A stretch of 64,000 bases of DNA from Paraphysomonas bandaiensis (Eukaryota > Chrysophyceae): the NCBI GenBank assembly GCA_965644295.1, contig CBFFRP010000295.1, forward strand, positions 62,001 to 126,000, in the 5' to 3' direction. Of this stretch, positions 18,967-32,031 are shown in pieces. The notes beneath the pieces were generated by a model. The model was not told the origin of the DNA. It did no database searches and saw nothing but the letters and a program-made list of their open reading frames with translations. Made by a program: the position numbers and the translations under genes. How positions within the stretch are numbered: the first letter of the stretch is position 1; every line of letters begins with the position of its first letter.

Positions 18967-21851
18967 ATGACATACCGACCCCCTAAAAAACCAGCATTAG
19001 CACTTGAAGCTGATCTTGTGCAGGTGGATCGTTAAGAAGCTTACTTGTTGTATAGTTATGTATGTATGTGTCTGTCTATAGGATAACATGCCCGCTGAAG
19101 TATATCCTAAAATATATATCGGATCTATTCATGCGGCTTTTAATCAAGAGGCTCTTATGGAAAGGGGCATAACGCATGTATGTATATCATATTATTGTTG
19201 TGTATAACAGCTCATATATATGTTAACAGATACTGAATGCTTCCAGATTGCCGTCAACATTCCCTAAAAATTTTACTTATCTATCGATTGATATTCGGGA
19301 TAAGTAATGTTGTTTTGTAATTTATTTCTATTCTAATTGGATTACAGAGATGAGGCGAATATACTTGCGTGCATTCCGGCGTCCAATATATTTATAGAAG
19401 CTGTAAGTATGCATTTCTTTAATTTGCTTTTGACAGGATTGCTGGAAATGATGCGCTAATATATATGTTCTTATCTTACACTTTATATAATGCAGGGGGT
19501 GGATAGTGGTGGGGTTCTGGTTCATTGTTACGGTGGCCGCTCTAGATCTGCTGCGCTAGTTACTGCTTTCTTGATGTCGTCCTTGAACTGGAGCTATGCA
19601 AAGTGTCTGGCTTGCATTCAAACTTCCCGCCCCATGGCATGTATTAATCCAGGCTTTGAGGCGCAGCTGAAGGCTTATTACCATGCGAGCTGTGATGTCT
19701 ACATTGCACAACAGGTACTGAACGAACTTGGGGCAGTATGTGCTTTCGGTAATGTATATCTACTCCAATGCAGGTGCTACTGCAAGGTCGTGTGCGTGCT
19801 CTCCAAAGTTATCGGGCCATAAAAGGCTCTACAGAAGTTGACTTAGCTGTGAAGGCCTCAGAGAGGAAAAAGTTTGGTTCGGCACATGTGGCTGGCGGAA
19901 GTAGGGTGCGGGGTGCTGTTGCGGACAGGAGTCAGCCCGGCAGCAAACGCTCCTGGGGTCATGCCAAGGAAGTGGCTGAAGACGAAGAAGAGGACATGGA
20001 AGATTGCGAAGAAGAAATTGAATTGAATCAAAATACCCAATCAGCGGCAAAGGTGGATGGAGACCACACTATAAACACCAGCACTGGAAGCGACTCTCCT
20101 AAATCTAAACTGCGAAAAGCTATACCGCTAATGGATCCGAAGAATCCACGATTGCGGCTATCCAGACCAGGTAGTGATATACATCATGATGTGATTTTAA
20201 AGATGCGATGATATCGATTGCTGGATGTTTCGTGAGCATGTATGATATTGTGGGCATTATTTCTATGCTGCCATTGCTGACTGGATGTTGTGTATGTATG
20301 GACTTTCACGTATCGTATTCATGTTTGCTGCTGTACTAGGGAGCACGGCTGTGCGTGTAATCCCGCCTTTGCGTGGACTTGAGAGGTCATTCTGCTGCTC
20401 ATGGTGTCAGACAAGCCTTTTCAATTTGGCGAGTGTTATACGTACAGATTTGGACGTGCTACCATTAAGTGATGTTCTAGACTTGGCATCGGCAGATAAA
20501 TCTGGGGGGTCTGGGGGGGGGTCACAAGCAAGCAAGCCCCATGATAGCAATGGTGATGTCGCCGAAAAAGATGCATTGTCATTCCTGATGCCTGCACCAT
20601 CTCCTCGAGGTTTAATTCGACCTCAACGCACTTTTCCAGACGATTCCAAGAGCGCTTCATACGATCCCACGCCATACCGCGCACAACCACAGACAACCCG
20701 TGCCGGTGGTGCGAAGTCATTTGATTTTGACACTCCGGTGCTTCGCACTTCGAGTTGTGGGGAGAATAGTAGCGTGAAGCGTACAGCAGAGGATGTACGG
20801 CGAAAAATGGGAAAACATGACTCCAAATTTGTTAACGAGGATTCGAATAGTGTCAACAGCGGAAGAGGTGACAGCCCTATGGAGATTTCTGAGTCCAAGG
20901 ATGACAGAAGTGTGTATGAAAGAAGACAGAGCGGTGGACACCTTGCGGTTGACAGCAAATTCGCTAACGACCATAGTGGTGAGTGTACCTTGACTAGTCC
21001 ATGGGGAAGTGGGAGCAGCACAACCACTGACTCTAGCCAGAATGACTACTCACCTGTTCTCCACTCGCATCCTCCTATTCACCCAAATACACCGACGCGC
21101 TCGGTATCGTCCCAAATGTCTCCCTCGGAGAGCCCGCGTATTCCATTACCTCCTCGAGGAGCCAGGGAGTCTTTTGCCTATCCATCTCCCCGTAATCGCC
21201 CTCCGTCGGCGGAAAAGCGGAGGTGGCTGGAGCGGGTACATCTTCTCAATTCATCGTCCCCTAGTGATCGCATGGAGCACACAGCACACCCTAGAGGACA
21301 CGAGAAAGTTGCTAAGATGTCGCTTGATGACGATGAAGCTATTAAATTGGGTTTCGGGCAGGATAAGTATATATACCTTGAGTTCTTGGAGTGGATGGGA
21401 GAAGATCTACTTTCTCCGGACATCGATTCGGGTGAGCTTAAATGTGGGCATTGCAGGCGTGTTATTGGGGCCTGGACTTGGAATCCATCATCTAGGTAGG
21501 TAGATTCATTTTGTCAGGACTAGTATTGTGTGGACCTCTGTAGAATTTTTAGTTACCCGTGTTACGGATAACTTGGATAACAGTGTGCGCTAACATAGTC
21601 TTTTTTTCCATTTGAATAGACATACTATGAGTGGAAGATTGCAGGTCCCTATTATACGAGTACATAAAAATGTGGTCCACGAGGTACAATCCATACCTGT
21701 CACTTTGATAATTGTACACAATCATCACCGATTTCTCTTACTTTGTAGTTAGTTTGTTCATAATGCTCTGTTGTAGGTGGACATTCCGTTAGATCCAACG
21801 CCTATAGGTACCCCAAGAGTAGAGGAGCACATGGATGAAAGTTCTTCATAA
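18967..21851 (+). CDS. DUSP12: Dual-specificity phosphatase of the DUSP12/YVH1 family
   Basis: Nine exons: 18967..19023, 19082..19177, 19230..19303, 19348..19402, 19496..19714, 19774..20170, 20340..21495, 21620..21683, 21777..21851 (730 aa), all GT-AG and in phase. The catalytic loop is VHCYGGRSRSA with Cys105 and Arg111 intact; the general-acid Asp is probably in SIDIRDKDEAN. The C-terminal zinc-binding domain typical of YVH1, which acts in ribosome biogenesis, is split. The first half (SFCCSWCQTSLFN) and the second half (YLEFLEWMGED, GELKCGHCRRVIGAWTW, VPIIRVHKNVVHEVDIPLD) are separated by about 320 residues of Ser/Pro-rich low-complexity sequence. The canonical family has only a short linker there and an extra CxC that is missing here (SRHTMSG instead). 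Length is about twice the human protein. Family identity is secure. Confidence 0.9.
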
Positions 21852-22667
21852 TTTTAGCTGTATCAGGCCCATGTAGACGTTTCCTTCATATCTTCATGCC
21901 TCCATATCATGCAACACATAGGTGGATCGAATGATTTTACAAAATAAATTGTAGTTGCTGGAGTGTATATTACTTGTTGTCGATGGGATTTTGAAGCTGT
22001 TTTTTTCTGCACTTCACCTTTTTCCAACTATTTTTGTTGGGTTTATGATCACAGGCATCTTTCTGGCAAATTACGATACCACTGTTTAATTATAGCGTAT
22101 TTAGAATATTTCATGAAGGTATGGTAGCTTAGGATAATAAATAATGAATGGCTGTTAGAACTGATGTAGTTCAATATAAAAATATGTAACAAGTGGGCCA
22201 ACATTGTCCTGTTTGTAGTATATTGCCTCTAACGTGATTCATAATATGCAATGTGCTGTGAAGAGTTAATAAGCAACATGAACTATATACAAAGTATATT
22301 TCATTCTGCTGAACGTACTTATTACTTACGCGTGATATCAGGGCCCAGCAAAGCCTGTACCAGGGCAATGCCAATAAGTCGATATCTCTAACCACTAACC
22401 AATTAATTCTTACGCAAGCCTGAGGGATATGGAACAAGAGACAAGAGAGATTGCTCAGATTATTATACAATTCTTTCTAGAACATATATTCGAGTAAAAA
22501 TATACAATATTCTTACTAAGAGTTTTCTAAATAGCGCAATAGAAAAAACATTGTACCAATATTCCGGCCGGTACGACGTTATATCCGAAACACCAAGTAG
22601 CAGCACACATTACTATTCATGTCGCACAATTTCCCTCCTATGTACATTCAAAGTTCCAAACACCCCC
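21852..22667. other. Intergenic, convergent gene ends
   Basis: Holds the 3' flanks of DUSP12 and the peroxidase-like gene. A frame on the minus strand at 22171-22470 lacks any family signature and I do not call it. No repeats seen. Confidence 0.5.
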
Positions 22668-24387
22668 CTATACAGAAATGCCCCCAGCTGGGATAAATCG
22701 TGCACCCAACTCGCTCATTTTTTTGTGTGCCGCGGCATAATCCGCAAAAAATTCATCACAATTACGAGCATATTTATCCACATAGGGTGAGAACTCTGGA
22801 GAATTCGCGAGAGCTGCATCAGTTGGGAGCCAAAGAAGGGTAGGATCTGGAGTGGACTCGAATGATCTAACGAAATACGAATTGTCGAATTTTAGCCACT
22901 CCTTTGTCCAACTCATACCACCAGGCATGCCTACGCCGTGTATATTTTCTCCCTGCAGTACATATTACACTGACAAAAACAAAAGTATCATCTTAACCCA
23001 TTGCAAAAAGATGTCTGATGAAACTACCACCGATAGTAAACTAACTTATATTTCACTATAATGGTACAGAAAACTATGTATTGCATATTTCACCTACAGT
23101 GGATAAAATACTAATCCTTCAACTAATGTATATACCTTTGGTGTAGATGTCAGACTCGTGTGAATTGTAGCACCTTGTTCTCCTGTGGAATGCGGGCATA
23201 CACCCGTACGATCACTAAATGCCCTTCCTACAATACCATAGAAAATAAGGTGAAATTCACAGTATATATTCAGGTAGGTACCAAGTGTATGGGCGCCGTA
23301 CAAAGCTACCAGCTCTTTATTAGTGAATCCCAGTCGGTAAAATATATTCCTCAGATGCACCTCAGCTGATGGGCTGCCATCAGGATAAGGTGCTAAAACA
23401 GAGGGTTCATGTCTTGGGGCCTAAAAATATTGAACGTCATGAGTGTCATTATTCATTACAACATAATCTAAATATACGTGTAACGGTCATAGGTCATAAA
23501 CTTACTAGCATGAACTACATATAGTGACCTGTGATGCATATCGTCACACATAATATACATACATACAGCTACTTATAATATATACGCATACAGTTGCATA
23601 TATATAACATAACATCTATAGATGTACATATATCGTATATACATATATACATGCAATTCCATATGCATATAACATAACATCTATACATACATATATATAT
23701 ATCCATGCATACAGCACATGCATAGAGTTCTTACCATATGATTACATTCATCTTCATTGCAATCTTGTCGACCATATATCATATCAATGACTGGCCCTCC
23801 TGTTAATTCTATCGCTAATGCACCACCCATTTGTATGATGTCCGCCCAAGATACTATTCGATGACTTCGTTTAATTCTAGCCAATAGAATCATTGCTTTC
23901 GATAAGCCTTTATTGGAAGGATATTCAAGTTCTTTATGGAATCGAATACTTCCTATAGACTATAGTGAGATATGTACGTGTGTGTATGTATGTATATGAG
24001 TGTATACTTCGTTTATATGTTATGTATATTAATGTAGGTATAAGTGTATAGCTATACGTAACTATCTATATGTAAGTATCACTCTATATATATGCACACT
24101 TCACATATACATACATATGCATACATATACGTACCTTGACATCCTCCACATGTAGGCCATTCTTTTATAGTTTGATCATATGTAGAAGCATCAGTCCAAG
24201 CTAATCGAAGTAATAATGGATGACAATTACACTCTTCCATCATACTTCGTAAGTCAATTTTACATTGTAAAAGTGCAGTTTTTAATTTTTTTTCTTTCTG
24301 TGGTTTGAAAATCCATGATATTATAAGTGATATTATTACACAGATAATTGATCCTATTAAATGAATATTCCAAGTCATACCATTCAT
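22668..24387 (-). CDS. Membrane-anchored ascorbate-peroxidase-like protein lacking the distal His
   Basis: Exons: 24387..24135, 23952..23735, 23420..23282, 23227..23136, 22952..22668 (328 aa), all in phase. The start is taken at MNGMTWNIH; the frame is open a little further upstream, so the N-terminus may be longer. Residues 8-26 form a membrane anchor ([17 protein letters not shown]). Family motifs follow: LLLRLAW(T)[50 protein letters not shown] and WLKFDNSYF. The proximal heme-ligand His (GAHTLG), its partner Asp (KFDNSYF) and the ascorbate-site Arg (SDRTG) are present. The distal catalytic His of RLAWHD is Thr65 (codon ACT near 24196). Active ascorbate peroxidases reduce hydrogen peroxide with ascorbate; here heme binding is likely but normal peroxidase chemistry is doubtful. 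Confidence 0.85.
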
Positions 24388-25925
24388 ATATATGCATGCT
24401 ATGAAACTTAAGAGAACAAGCAAGCCAAGCAATGCATACGAAGTATGTACAGTATGCTGCTATAATGAGGTCACTACCATAAAATACGGAGTTTCTAACA
24501 GACATATACTAAATATCCATATATAGACTTGAAAACCAGTTTTTTTAGAATTTGTATCCTATAAAAATGTCGAGCTGTAGTTGACATACAATACACAGAT
24601 TTGGGAGGGTTTACAAATTGGCATAAAAATATGCGTTTTCTACAGGGATATAGATGATATCACAGTTTTTTCCAATTTATATGTTTTTTTAAAAGTTTTT
24701 TAGGGATATTTCTGCTTATGGAAAAAGTCGACCAGCCAAGTCTCAAACTGAAAATGGATCGTCTCAACAATCTCATACAGCAGAAAAGAGGACACTGGGA
24801 CATGACTGTCCACTATAAACATAACCAGTGAACCACATGATCAAAGTTATATTCTTCATTTCAAGTGCATTCTGTCTCTCATATACAGACTGCTGTGGTC
24901 CGTATATCAAACTGTGAGGTTCCTTCAGGTGCATCTATACACCACATACACATATAATACGAGGACACTGATATCACATTAATATAACAGCGGTATTATT
25001 GCAACTGAAACAGACCATGTCATATGCTATTAATGGGATCCACAAACACGATATGAACCAGCAGCTATTGATATACAGAGAAGCATACGGCAGTCTCCCA
25101 ATAGAGGTGTGTAGACTAACTTGTATTCTAATTAGTTGAAATTCATTCCATAGATTCCAACAACTAAGTACTCGAAAACACATTGGTAGATGTCGTATGC
25201 AATACACATCAACTGACAAAAGCGTAGCGAAAGTACGTACTGCAAAATGGAGGTTCTATGTTGCTTTCTGATTAGCTACTTGCAGCTAAAGGGTCCAGCA
25301 GTAATGGTTGCTGCTTCTGCTGCATGATGTACCACTGCTGTGGTTATGCGTGATGTATGTGGCTGTGGTTATGTATATTGCTGTAGTTTTGTCACAAAGA
25401 TGTTGACTACTGCTATTGCCTATATGCACTTAAGCATAACTATATATTGCTGCTAGCTTAAGCATAATGCTATGGACACACATAATTTTTTATGGTATCA
25501 TGCCGACATCTCGTTCTACCACCTTCACATGTAATATATACGATTCTTAAAGACAAAAATTTGAAAACTACTGTAATGTGCCTACATTTATGCAAGCATT
25601 TGACGTAGTTAATGATGTTTGTAAACACTTGTAACCCCTAGTCGATCAGTAGAGATATATTTGAAATAGCAACATAGTAAACTAGCTACAGCTTCCTTTA
25701 ACTCTATATTAAAATAAAGGCAGTGACTTATCAAACTAGCTCGGAGTTGGTTTCTGACAACTATATTTGCAAAGTAATACAAGACAAGTAAAATAAATCT
25801 CATTTGTAATTAATAACTTTTAAAATAATAAAGTGCCTGAGCAATACCCATATACGTCGCAAGTTAACAAAAAACACACAAAAAAAATATTTTAGTAAGT
25901 TATAGAAATGGAATTAGATTACTAT
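24388..25925. other. Intergenic, no supported gene
   Basis: Contains the promoter side of the peroxidase-like gene and about 1.4 kb of AT-rich sequence. Around 25270-25410 there is a CTGCTG/TGCTGT-rich patch. No RNA gene or transposon end was recognised until the MITE at 25926. Confidence 0.5.
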
Positions 25926-26257
25926 CAGGGATGCGTAACAATTAGTTGCAGTTATTAGTCACAGCTCGCACAATTAGAATTGAAATTATCGACCGTACAA
26001 AGAAGTAGTGCCTTTCAAAAATTTTAATTAGAGGCCAACCTTTCCATCATTTTAATAGCCATTAAGGGTTATGGGTGATGGCCATAAGGGGCGATAAAAT
26101 ACCGTCGTCTTTAATGTTTTTCAAGTTTTAATTCTAATATGTCTTTATAAGTTATACGTATGGTAAATAATTGCCAATTAATAGCAATTTATTTGCAACA
26201 TTCCAGCGAGCATTAAATTGCAATTACAATTAATTATTATGCAGCCCTGGTTACTTT
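25918..26257. mobile_element. Non-autonomous hAT-type MITE
   Basis: The element is 25926-26249 (324 bp). It begins CAGGGATGCGTAACAATTAG and ends with the inverted AATTATTATGCAGCCCTG. The flanks ATTACTAT and GTTACTTT agree at 6 of 8 positions, so a mutated 8-bp duplication is likely. Ends match those of the element at 38760-39910, so both belong to one family. No coding content. Confidence 0.75.
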
Positions 26258-26731
26258 AGGCTATACAATATCATATTTTCTACCAGTTAAATACGTGCCC
26301 CTGTCTTTTATCCCAAAGACCATGAGGACCACCTCTGCTGTACATGCCGCAGCCTTTTGACCTCTTTTGACATGTACTCAGCAATTGCGATCTATCTAGC
26401 TCTCAGTTACCAAGGCAGAGAGCTGCCCTTTGTAAAGCTCAACCTTAACTATCGCACGGGCTCCAATACAGTAGTGCAAATAGAGTAATGCATAATTATT
26501 ATTGAGTATCACTACATTGCCTTGGTGTCGATCGTCCTTCACGCATATGGTACAAGAAATAAATAGCGACACGTTGTATAGAAACCTGCTTGCATTGGTT
26601 CACCCAATACGTCAACCAAAAATTCATCCGAGGAACCTCACACAAAAATAACCATACATAATTGTGGCATCAGAAAACACGATACATATCCACCAAACAA
26701 GTAACCACACTCGAACAAAGCTTGTTCTGTA
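26250..26731. other. Intergenic
   Basis: Between the MITE and the 3' end of the WD40 gene. No feature recognised. Confidence 0.5.
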
Positions 26732-28899
26732 CTACAGATAGGAGCATATTAACCTGCAGATATCATGACACTGAAAGACACTCAACGATGCAGCAGTAGC
26801 ACGCAGTACTCCCTTATGAGTCTCACTCTTTGGTATCTCTCTGCCGTCATGTTTACCAACGGCATTACAGTTGGTTTTATCGTAATCAAACGAAATGGGT
26901 TTTTCCTGGCTATTCATTGTGGTATGACAGGGGCAAGAGTGGCATCGCGAAGAATACAAATGTTTCCACTTTCCTCTCGGCCGAGTCTTACTTTTTTTGG
27001 TTTTGTGCTCAGATACTCCAGATCCAAGCGATGGTGACGACCTCTGAGCAAAGTTACCTCCAGTTTCGCCCGAAGGTGTATATTTTCTACATCTCCACCG
27101 CACTGGAACCTTTCCGTCATCATCGCTTTCGTCATCCAAGTAAATATCATACAAGTAGTCATCTAGATCATCCTCTTCAGAGCTCATCTCGTTGTTATCA
27201 GGTTCATCAGAATCGCAACATTGGCAAGAGCGGGCAGGAGGTCGGTGCGGAGAAATAGGCGGTTTGGATGTGATAGTAGTAATGCTCGAAAACACTTTCA
27301 TCAGTAATACAAAGGCGCGCCTACGCTCCCACCTAAAAGAATTATTAGTTGCTCATACAAGACACGACATCACTCCTGTTAAGATATACACTGTACACGT
27401 TAATTCCACATAGCATCTTAATAATAATATAATTATGTCGATACTCCAATTGTGAATATTATAAAATATATTACGACGAATTGTATCAATGAATTACCTG
27501 AAATCACGAACCACTTGGTCAATATCCCACGTACGAGCTCTTGTGTCATAACTACCGCTGATGACACACACTCTAGACTTCTTATCGCTATTCTCAACAC
27601 GGCGTTTTTTGGAATTGTCATTGTTTGTGTAGGTATCAATCTCTACATGTTCCGTAGGGTGAGAAGTAACGGTGCACAGTGATGTTATGGTTCCTGTGTG
27701 TCCTTTGAGGGTTTTGATAAGTGACCCCGTTATGGCATCCCATACGAGGATATTCATATCTCTCGACCCGGATATGAGGAGAAGAAGAGCGGAACACTCT
27801 GCAGATGCCAGGCAGGTGACGCAATCAGTATGGCCGTGCAACACCATCTCACAAGCATTAGATGAAGAGTTCCATACACGAATAGTATTATCGCCGCTGC
27901 CAGAGACAATTGCAGTCGCTCCAGACATCTGAAAGTCACGTTACAGAATGCATCATGAGTACTAGTAGATATAAAGTGATATACAACGGGTATTGGTGGT
28001 ACACTATGTATGTTGTAGTGTACCTGAAGTGTCAGAAGAGAGAACACTGCCTCAGTATGTCCAGAATAAGTGTGCAATTTATCTCCAGATGCAAAATCCC
28101 ACACATGTATAACAGAATCCCTACCGCCTAGTATACCGAATATCAAGTTACCATACGGGACGTGAACGCCAAACATCTTGGCAACATATAATATAAGTGC
28201 ACGACAGTACACACATATAACACATATATATAGCACATACACATATAACATATACACATATGAGGGTATGCTATCGTAATGTACCTGCTGCAATGCAATA
28301 GGAGTGTCTGGTGGACTGATACACTTCCAGAGTATAGATGCTGCTTGCACTAGCCTGGAACACCCTAGATACACAGAGTTATACACGTCCTCTTAAACAA
28401 CACTGTATAATGATCCATACATCCATATACACAATACCATACAGCCCATATGCAACCATTCCATTGGTTCCTAGTATACGCCTCCCCATACATACCTATG
28501 AAGCGAATAATCATGCATATCCCATACTTTAATCTTCCCATATTGTCCACATGTTATAAGATACTCATATGCATGATTTAAGAACTTAATAGCGAATACT
28601 GCAGTATTATGATCCAATGTATGTAAAACAGTCCCATTCATAGTCGTCAATTGTACAGTCCCATCATATGAACCTGTACAAAAAACAGGCTGTGTATGTA
28701 TAGGGATTATAGTAATCGAATTAATATGACTCGTATGATGTGTATGTATAGTATGTGAAACTATACCATTGTATGGATTATATATATGTAAGTGACTATC
28801 TCGACCACTTGATACCGCATAGACATGATCTTCATATAGAAACGTTTGTATACCATATACAGCACTACCATGATTATGATATGATAGAGAGGATGTCAT
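26732..28899 (-). CDS. WD40-repeat protein
   Basis: Five exons: 28899..28496, 28364..28285, 28127..28024, 27928..27498, 27332..26732 (539 aa), all GT-AG and in phase. Repeats are visible as DSHLHIYNPYNG, GKIKVWDMHDY, GGRDSVIHVWDFASG, GSGDNTIRVWNSSS, GSRDMNILVWDAITG and GSYDTRARTWDID, most followed by a GH-type start such as LKGHTGTITSL. This is enough for one seven-bladed beta propeller. The C-terminal exon leaves the propeller with the positively charged WERRRAFVLLMKVF and a low-complexity acidic stretch (SSEEDDLDDYLYD). WD40 propellers serve as protein-binding platforms; the partner is unknown. No frame damage. Confidence 0.85.
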
Positions 28900-29781
28900 G
28901 ATAAGAATGAGTGAGATGGTTAAGTGGGTTATAATGAGATGAATATTAAAATATAATTTATGAAAATTATTTTATGAAATTATGACAAAATTACATTAAA
29001 ATTATAATAAAATTAGGGACAAAAAATGAAATTAATGTTTTTTTCTTTATTTATTTTATGAAGTGAGATACAAGGGTATGTCAATGAACTTGATTTATAC
29101 CCTTGTTAAAATGGAGTATCATACACTTCTTAATTACACTGATTATATATGTATATATATATATGTATGGACAGATACAGATAGATACACATACAGCAGA
29201 GTAGTATGTATATATCTGTATACAGAGTGATGAAAATATTCCTATAGAAAGAAGATGTTTTCAAAGTGATTAATATAAAAATCATGGAAATTATATAAAA
29301 ATAGGATGTTTTTGTAGAAATGAAGTATTTTGGAAGGAATACAAATACACATTTGGACATGCATTATGTATACTGCTGTTGTCGCATATGAAATGAATGC
29401 ATTCTAGAATACGTTCATAGAAATTGCTTCCATCCCAACTTTTCGTACACCCAAAGTCAGATATAGGCATTTTTGTTTAGGGCAAATCCGCAATTTTGTA
29501 CGGCAAATCTGCACAACAAGACATGCGAACACTCTATGTGTACAGTATACACTTCCGTGAATATACAGAGTATGCATATATTGGTCAAAAATCACCATTT
29601 TAATGGTTTCTGTTTATTAAAATATTAACATATATCATAAAACCCTGGTTTTTATATCGAGATCAACATATCTACACAACATAAATATAACCCACCTCAA
29701 AATCTCCCACCTTCTCATATATACAGTATCTTACAAGACCATTGCTCTAATATAACAATATTATCATATATAATCATTAAT
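28900..29781. other. AT-rich intergenic between divergent genes
   Basis: Must hold the promoters of the WD40 and cytochrome b561 genes. It has a short TATATG-type run at 29148-29168; no gene or RNA is recognisable. Confidence 0.5.
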
Positions 29782-30706
29782 ATGAGTGAACAATTCACTG
29801 AAATATTTCGAAATTATAATCAAATTAGAAATAAATTCTTTAATAAACTCACTGTACCTAAACTAGCAGCATATGAACACTATGGATGGGTTCATTTCAT
29901 TTCTATATCATCTACCATTATAGGGATATGTGCAATATATGGACAAATCCGTAAGATGACGTTATTCAGTATGTATGTATGTTAGAAATCTAGTTGATTC
30001 TATCTGATGATGTGTGTATATATAGGCATCCAACATGTATGATTATTGGAGTGTGTATATTTCTTGCGGAAGGAATTATTGTATATCGTAATAAATGTTT
30101 GACTGATGCTGTAGCCCCTATAATGCAGCATTCTACAAGAATGAAGGTATGTAATGAAATCGAAATAGGTACGAAATCACTTTATGTGTTCATTATTAGG
30201 GCCAGGTGATTCATCAGACATTTCAGATGATAGGAGGGGGGTTTATCTTTTGCGGACTGGTATTCATAGCCCTGAATAAGGTATTGATAGCGCACAAGAG
30301 TCTCATCCCAATGACTCCACACTCAATACTTGGTACTCTCACTGTAGTTGCTATCGTAATTCAGATTATATCTGGCAATCAAAAGATTGACCAGATTCGG
30401 AAGAATAACACTAAAATATTGAGGTGGCATGGAGAGTTGGGGCTCCTTACATGGGACATGCTCTGTGCAACAGTTTTATTGGGACAACTAGAGTTTCTTA
30501 ATTGGAGCTCATTAGGAATATTGTCGGAGTTGATGTTAGTAATATTATGGGGAATTGTTCATCGTCAAGCAAGGAAAAAAGTCACAGAGTTGCCTTCTCA
30601 AGACGAGTCTGCTTCCGTAAAATCAGCTGAGTCAATTGGGCTTCTGGTGGACAGTGGCGATGAGGGTGATGATCTCAAAGGACACACCAATACTGCAATG
30701 ATTTAA
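29782..30706 (+). CDS. Cytochrome b561 (CYB561D-like) transmembrane electron carrier
   Basis: Three exons: 29782..29972, 30026..30146, 30200..30706 (272 aa). The first donor is chosen among three overlapping GTATG sites because only phase 2 joins to the downstream frame. Four conserved His residues, the two heme b ligand pairs of the family, lie at 65 (MHPTCMIIG), 109 (VIHQTFQM), 145 (MTPHSILG) and 181 (RWHGELGL), with the expected spacing. About six hydrophobic helices are visible, starting with WVHFISISSTIIGICAIY. The C-terminal tail is hydrophilic (ELPSQDESASVKSAES). Members move electrons from ascorbate across membranes. The D1/D2-like subtype is suggested by the HP...M...G motif. Confidence 0.85.
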
Positions 30707-32031
30707 TGAGGTGATAATGGTTAGAAAATAAGGATGTTCAATAGTACAGGAGAAAGTTTTTGAATCTAATAGTTATAAGTTTTGGGGCATTGTTGTGACA
30801 TCGTCGATTTGTTTGCCTAATTTACGCCTTGTATGATACTCTTAAATAACGTCACTATGCAACTTTTATACTTAAATGTTTTGCTACAGTAATAAACACT
30901 ACTTGTAGAACGAACGACATATGGAGAATTATTTGGTGCTGCAATCTGACTTCAGGATTTCTTACTTTATCTCTGCATACTTTGAAAGCTAACACCTAAC
31001 TAGGCTGTGTTAAGAGAACGAAGGGTCTACATACTTGGGAGGGGTATCGTCACTGTAGTAGTAGTGAATGTTTAAGAGTCTGCTTGTAGGTCACCACTTT
31101 CGCTCTATCGCTAGCAGAATGGTAATATACCTGACATCTGCTGACTTAATGATATCTGAGAGACATCCGCTGAGAGACTCTCCCTCACACACAAAAACGG
31201 AAGTAGTTGCACCATGGTGCTTGCGGCGACGCACAAGCAGCTTCTGTAGCGTTCAATAGTAGTATAATAGCGTTTGTGCTAGTTAGTTATTAGTTACAGG
31301 TAGACGTTTATCTAGCTTGACTAGATTACATCTAGCTACTAAACTGGGTACTAAACTGGTGTAGATACTCAACGCCTATTGCTAGTAATAAGACTTTTTC
31401 TCTCACATTGTATTGAACGTATACTACAGTACTACAGTTCTATCTTAGAGACAAATACGTAATTACTCTCATCAAGCTTTCTTAACACCTTCATTCAATT
31501 ATGTTAGAAGATAAAAAGCAAATTCATCCTGAAAAATACTCCATGGTGACCTGCTTCCTATATATGCACACTGCACACGATAAAAAAGCGGTTATCATCG
31601 TTATAGCACTATTGCTATAAATAGAAGCCATGCTTTCGTAAAAAAAAAACAGAACCTACACTACATTGACTAATTCTATGTACTACTATATTAACTCACA
31701 CAGGAAATTCTCTACGATCACACTAAAATAGCTTTACACAGGGGAGTAACTGCAACAGCTACATCAATATTACTTATCACCACCACAATTCCAACTACTT
31801 TATATCACTCATTTCAAATAGTGAGTTTAATTCACTCGGTCGTGTACAATACATCTCTCATAGTTGTATGAAACAAAATATGCATATGAACGCACACGGC
31901 AACCGATAACACATGCACACAAACCAACACCAGACTGTTTACATCGAAACAGAAGCTGACGATGTTCTAATTGGAATCCAGACACTGCTTGTGGGCTCTG
32001 CCATCCACCCGCGACATTATTTTGTATGACA
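30707..32031. other. Intergenic, convergent gene ends
   Basis: About 1.3 kb between the 3' ends of the b561 gene and the CDKL5-like kinase gene. Only short frames are present (for example 31068-31259, not family-like). Nothing recognised. Confidence 0.55.

Noticed and set aside
24974-25219. 81-codon minus-strand frame
   Set aside because: No recognisable motif, non-ATG or weak context, no flanking exons.
31068-31259. 63-codon plus-strand frame
   Set aside because: Too short and without any supporting signature.
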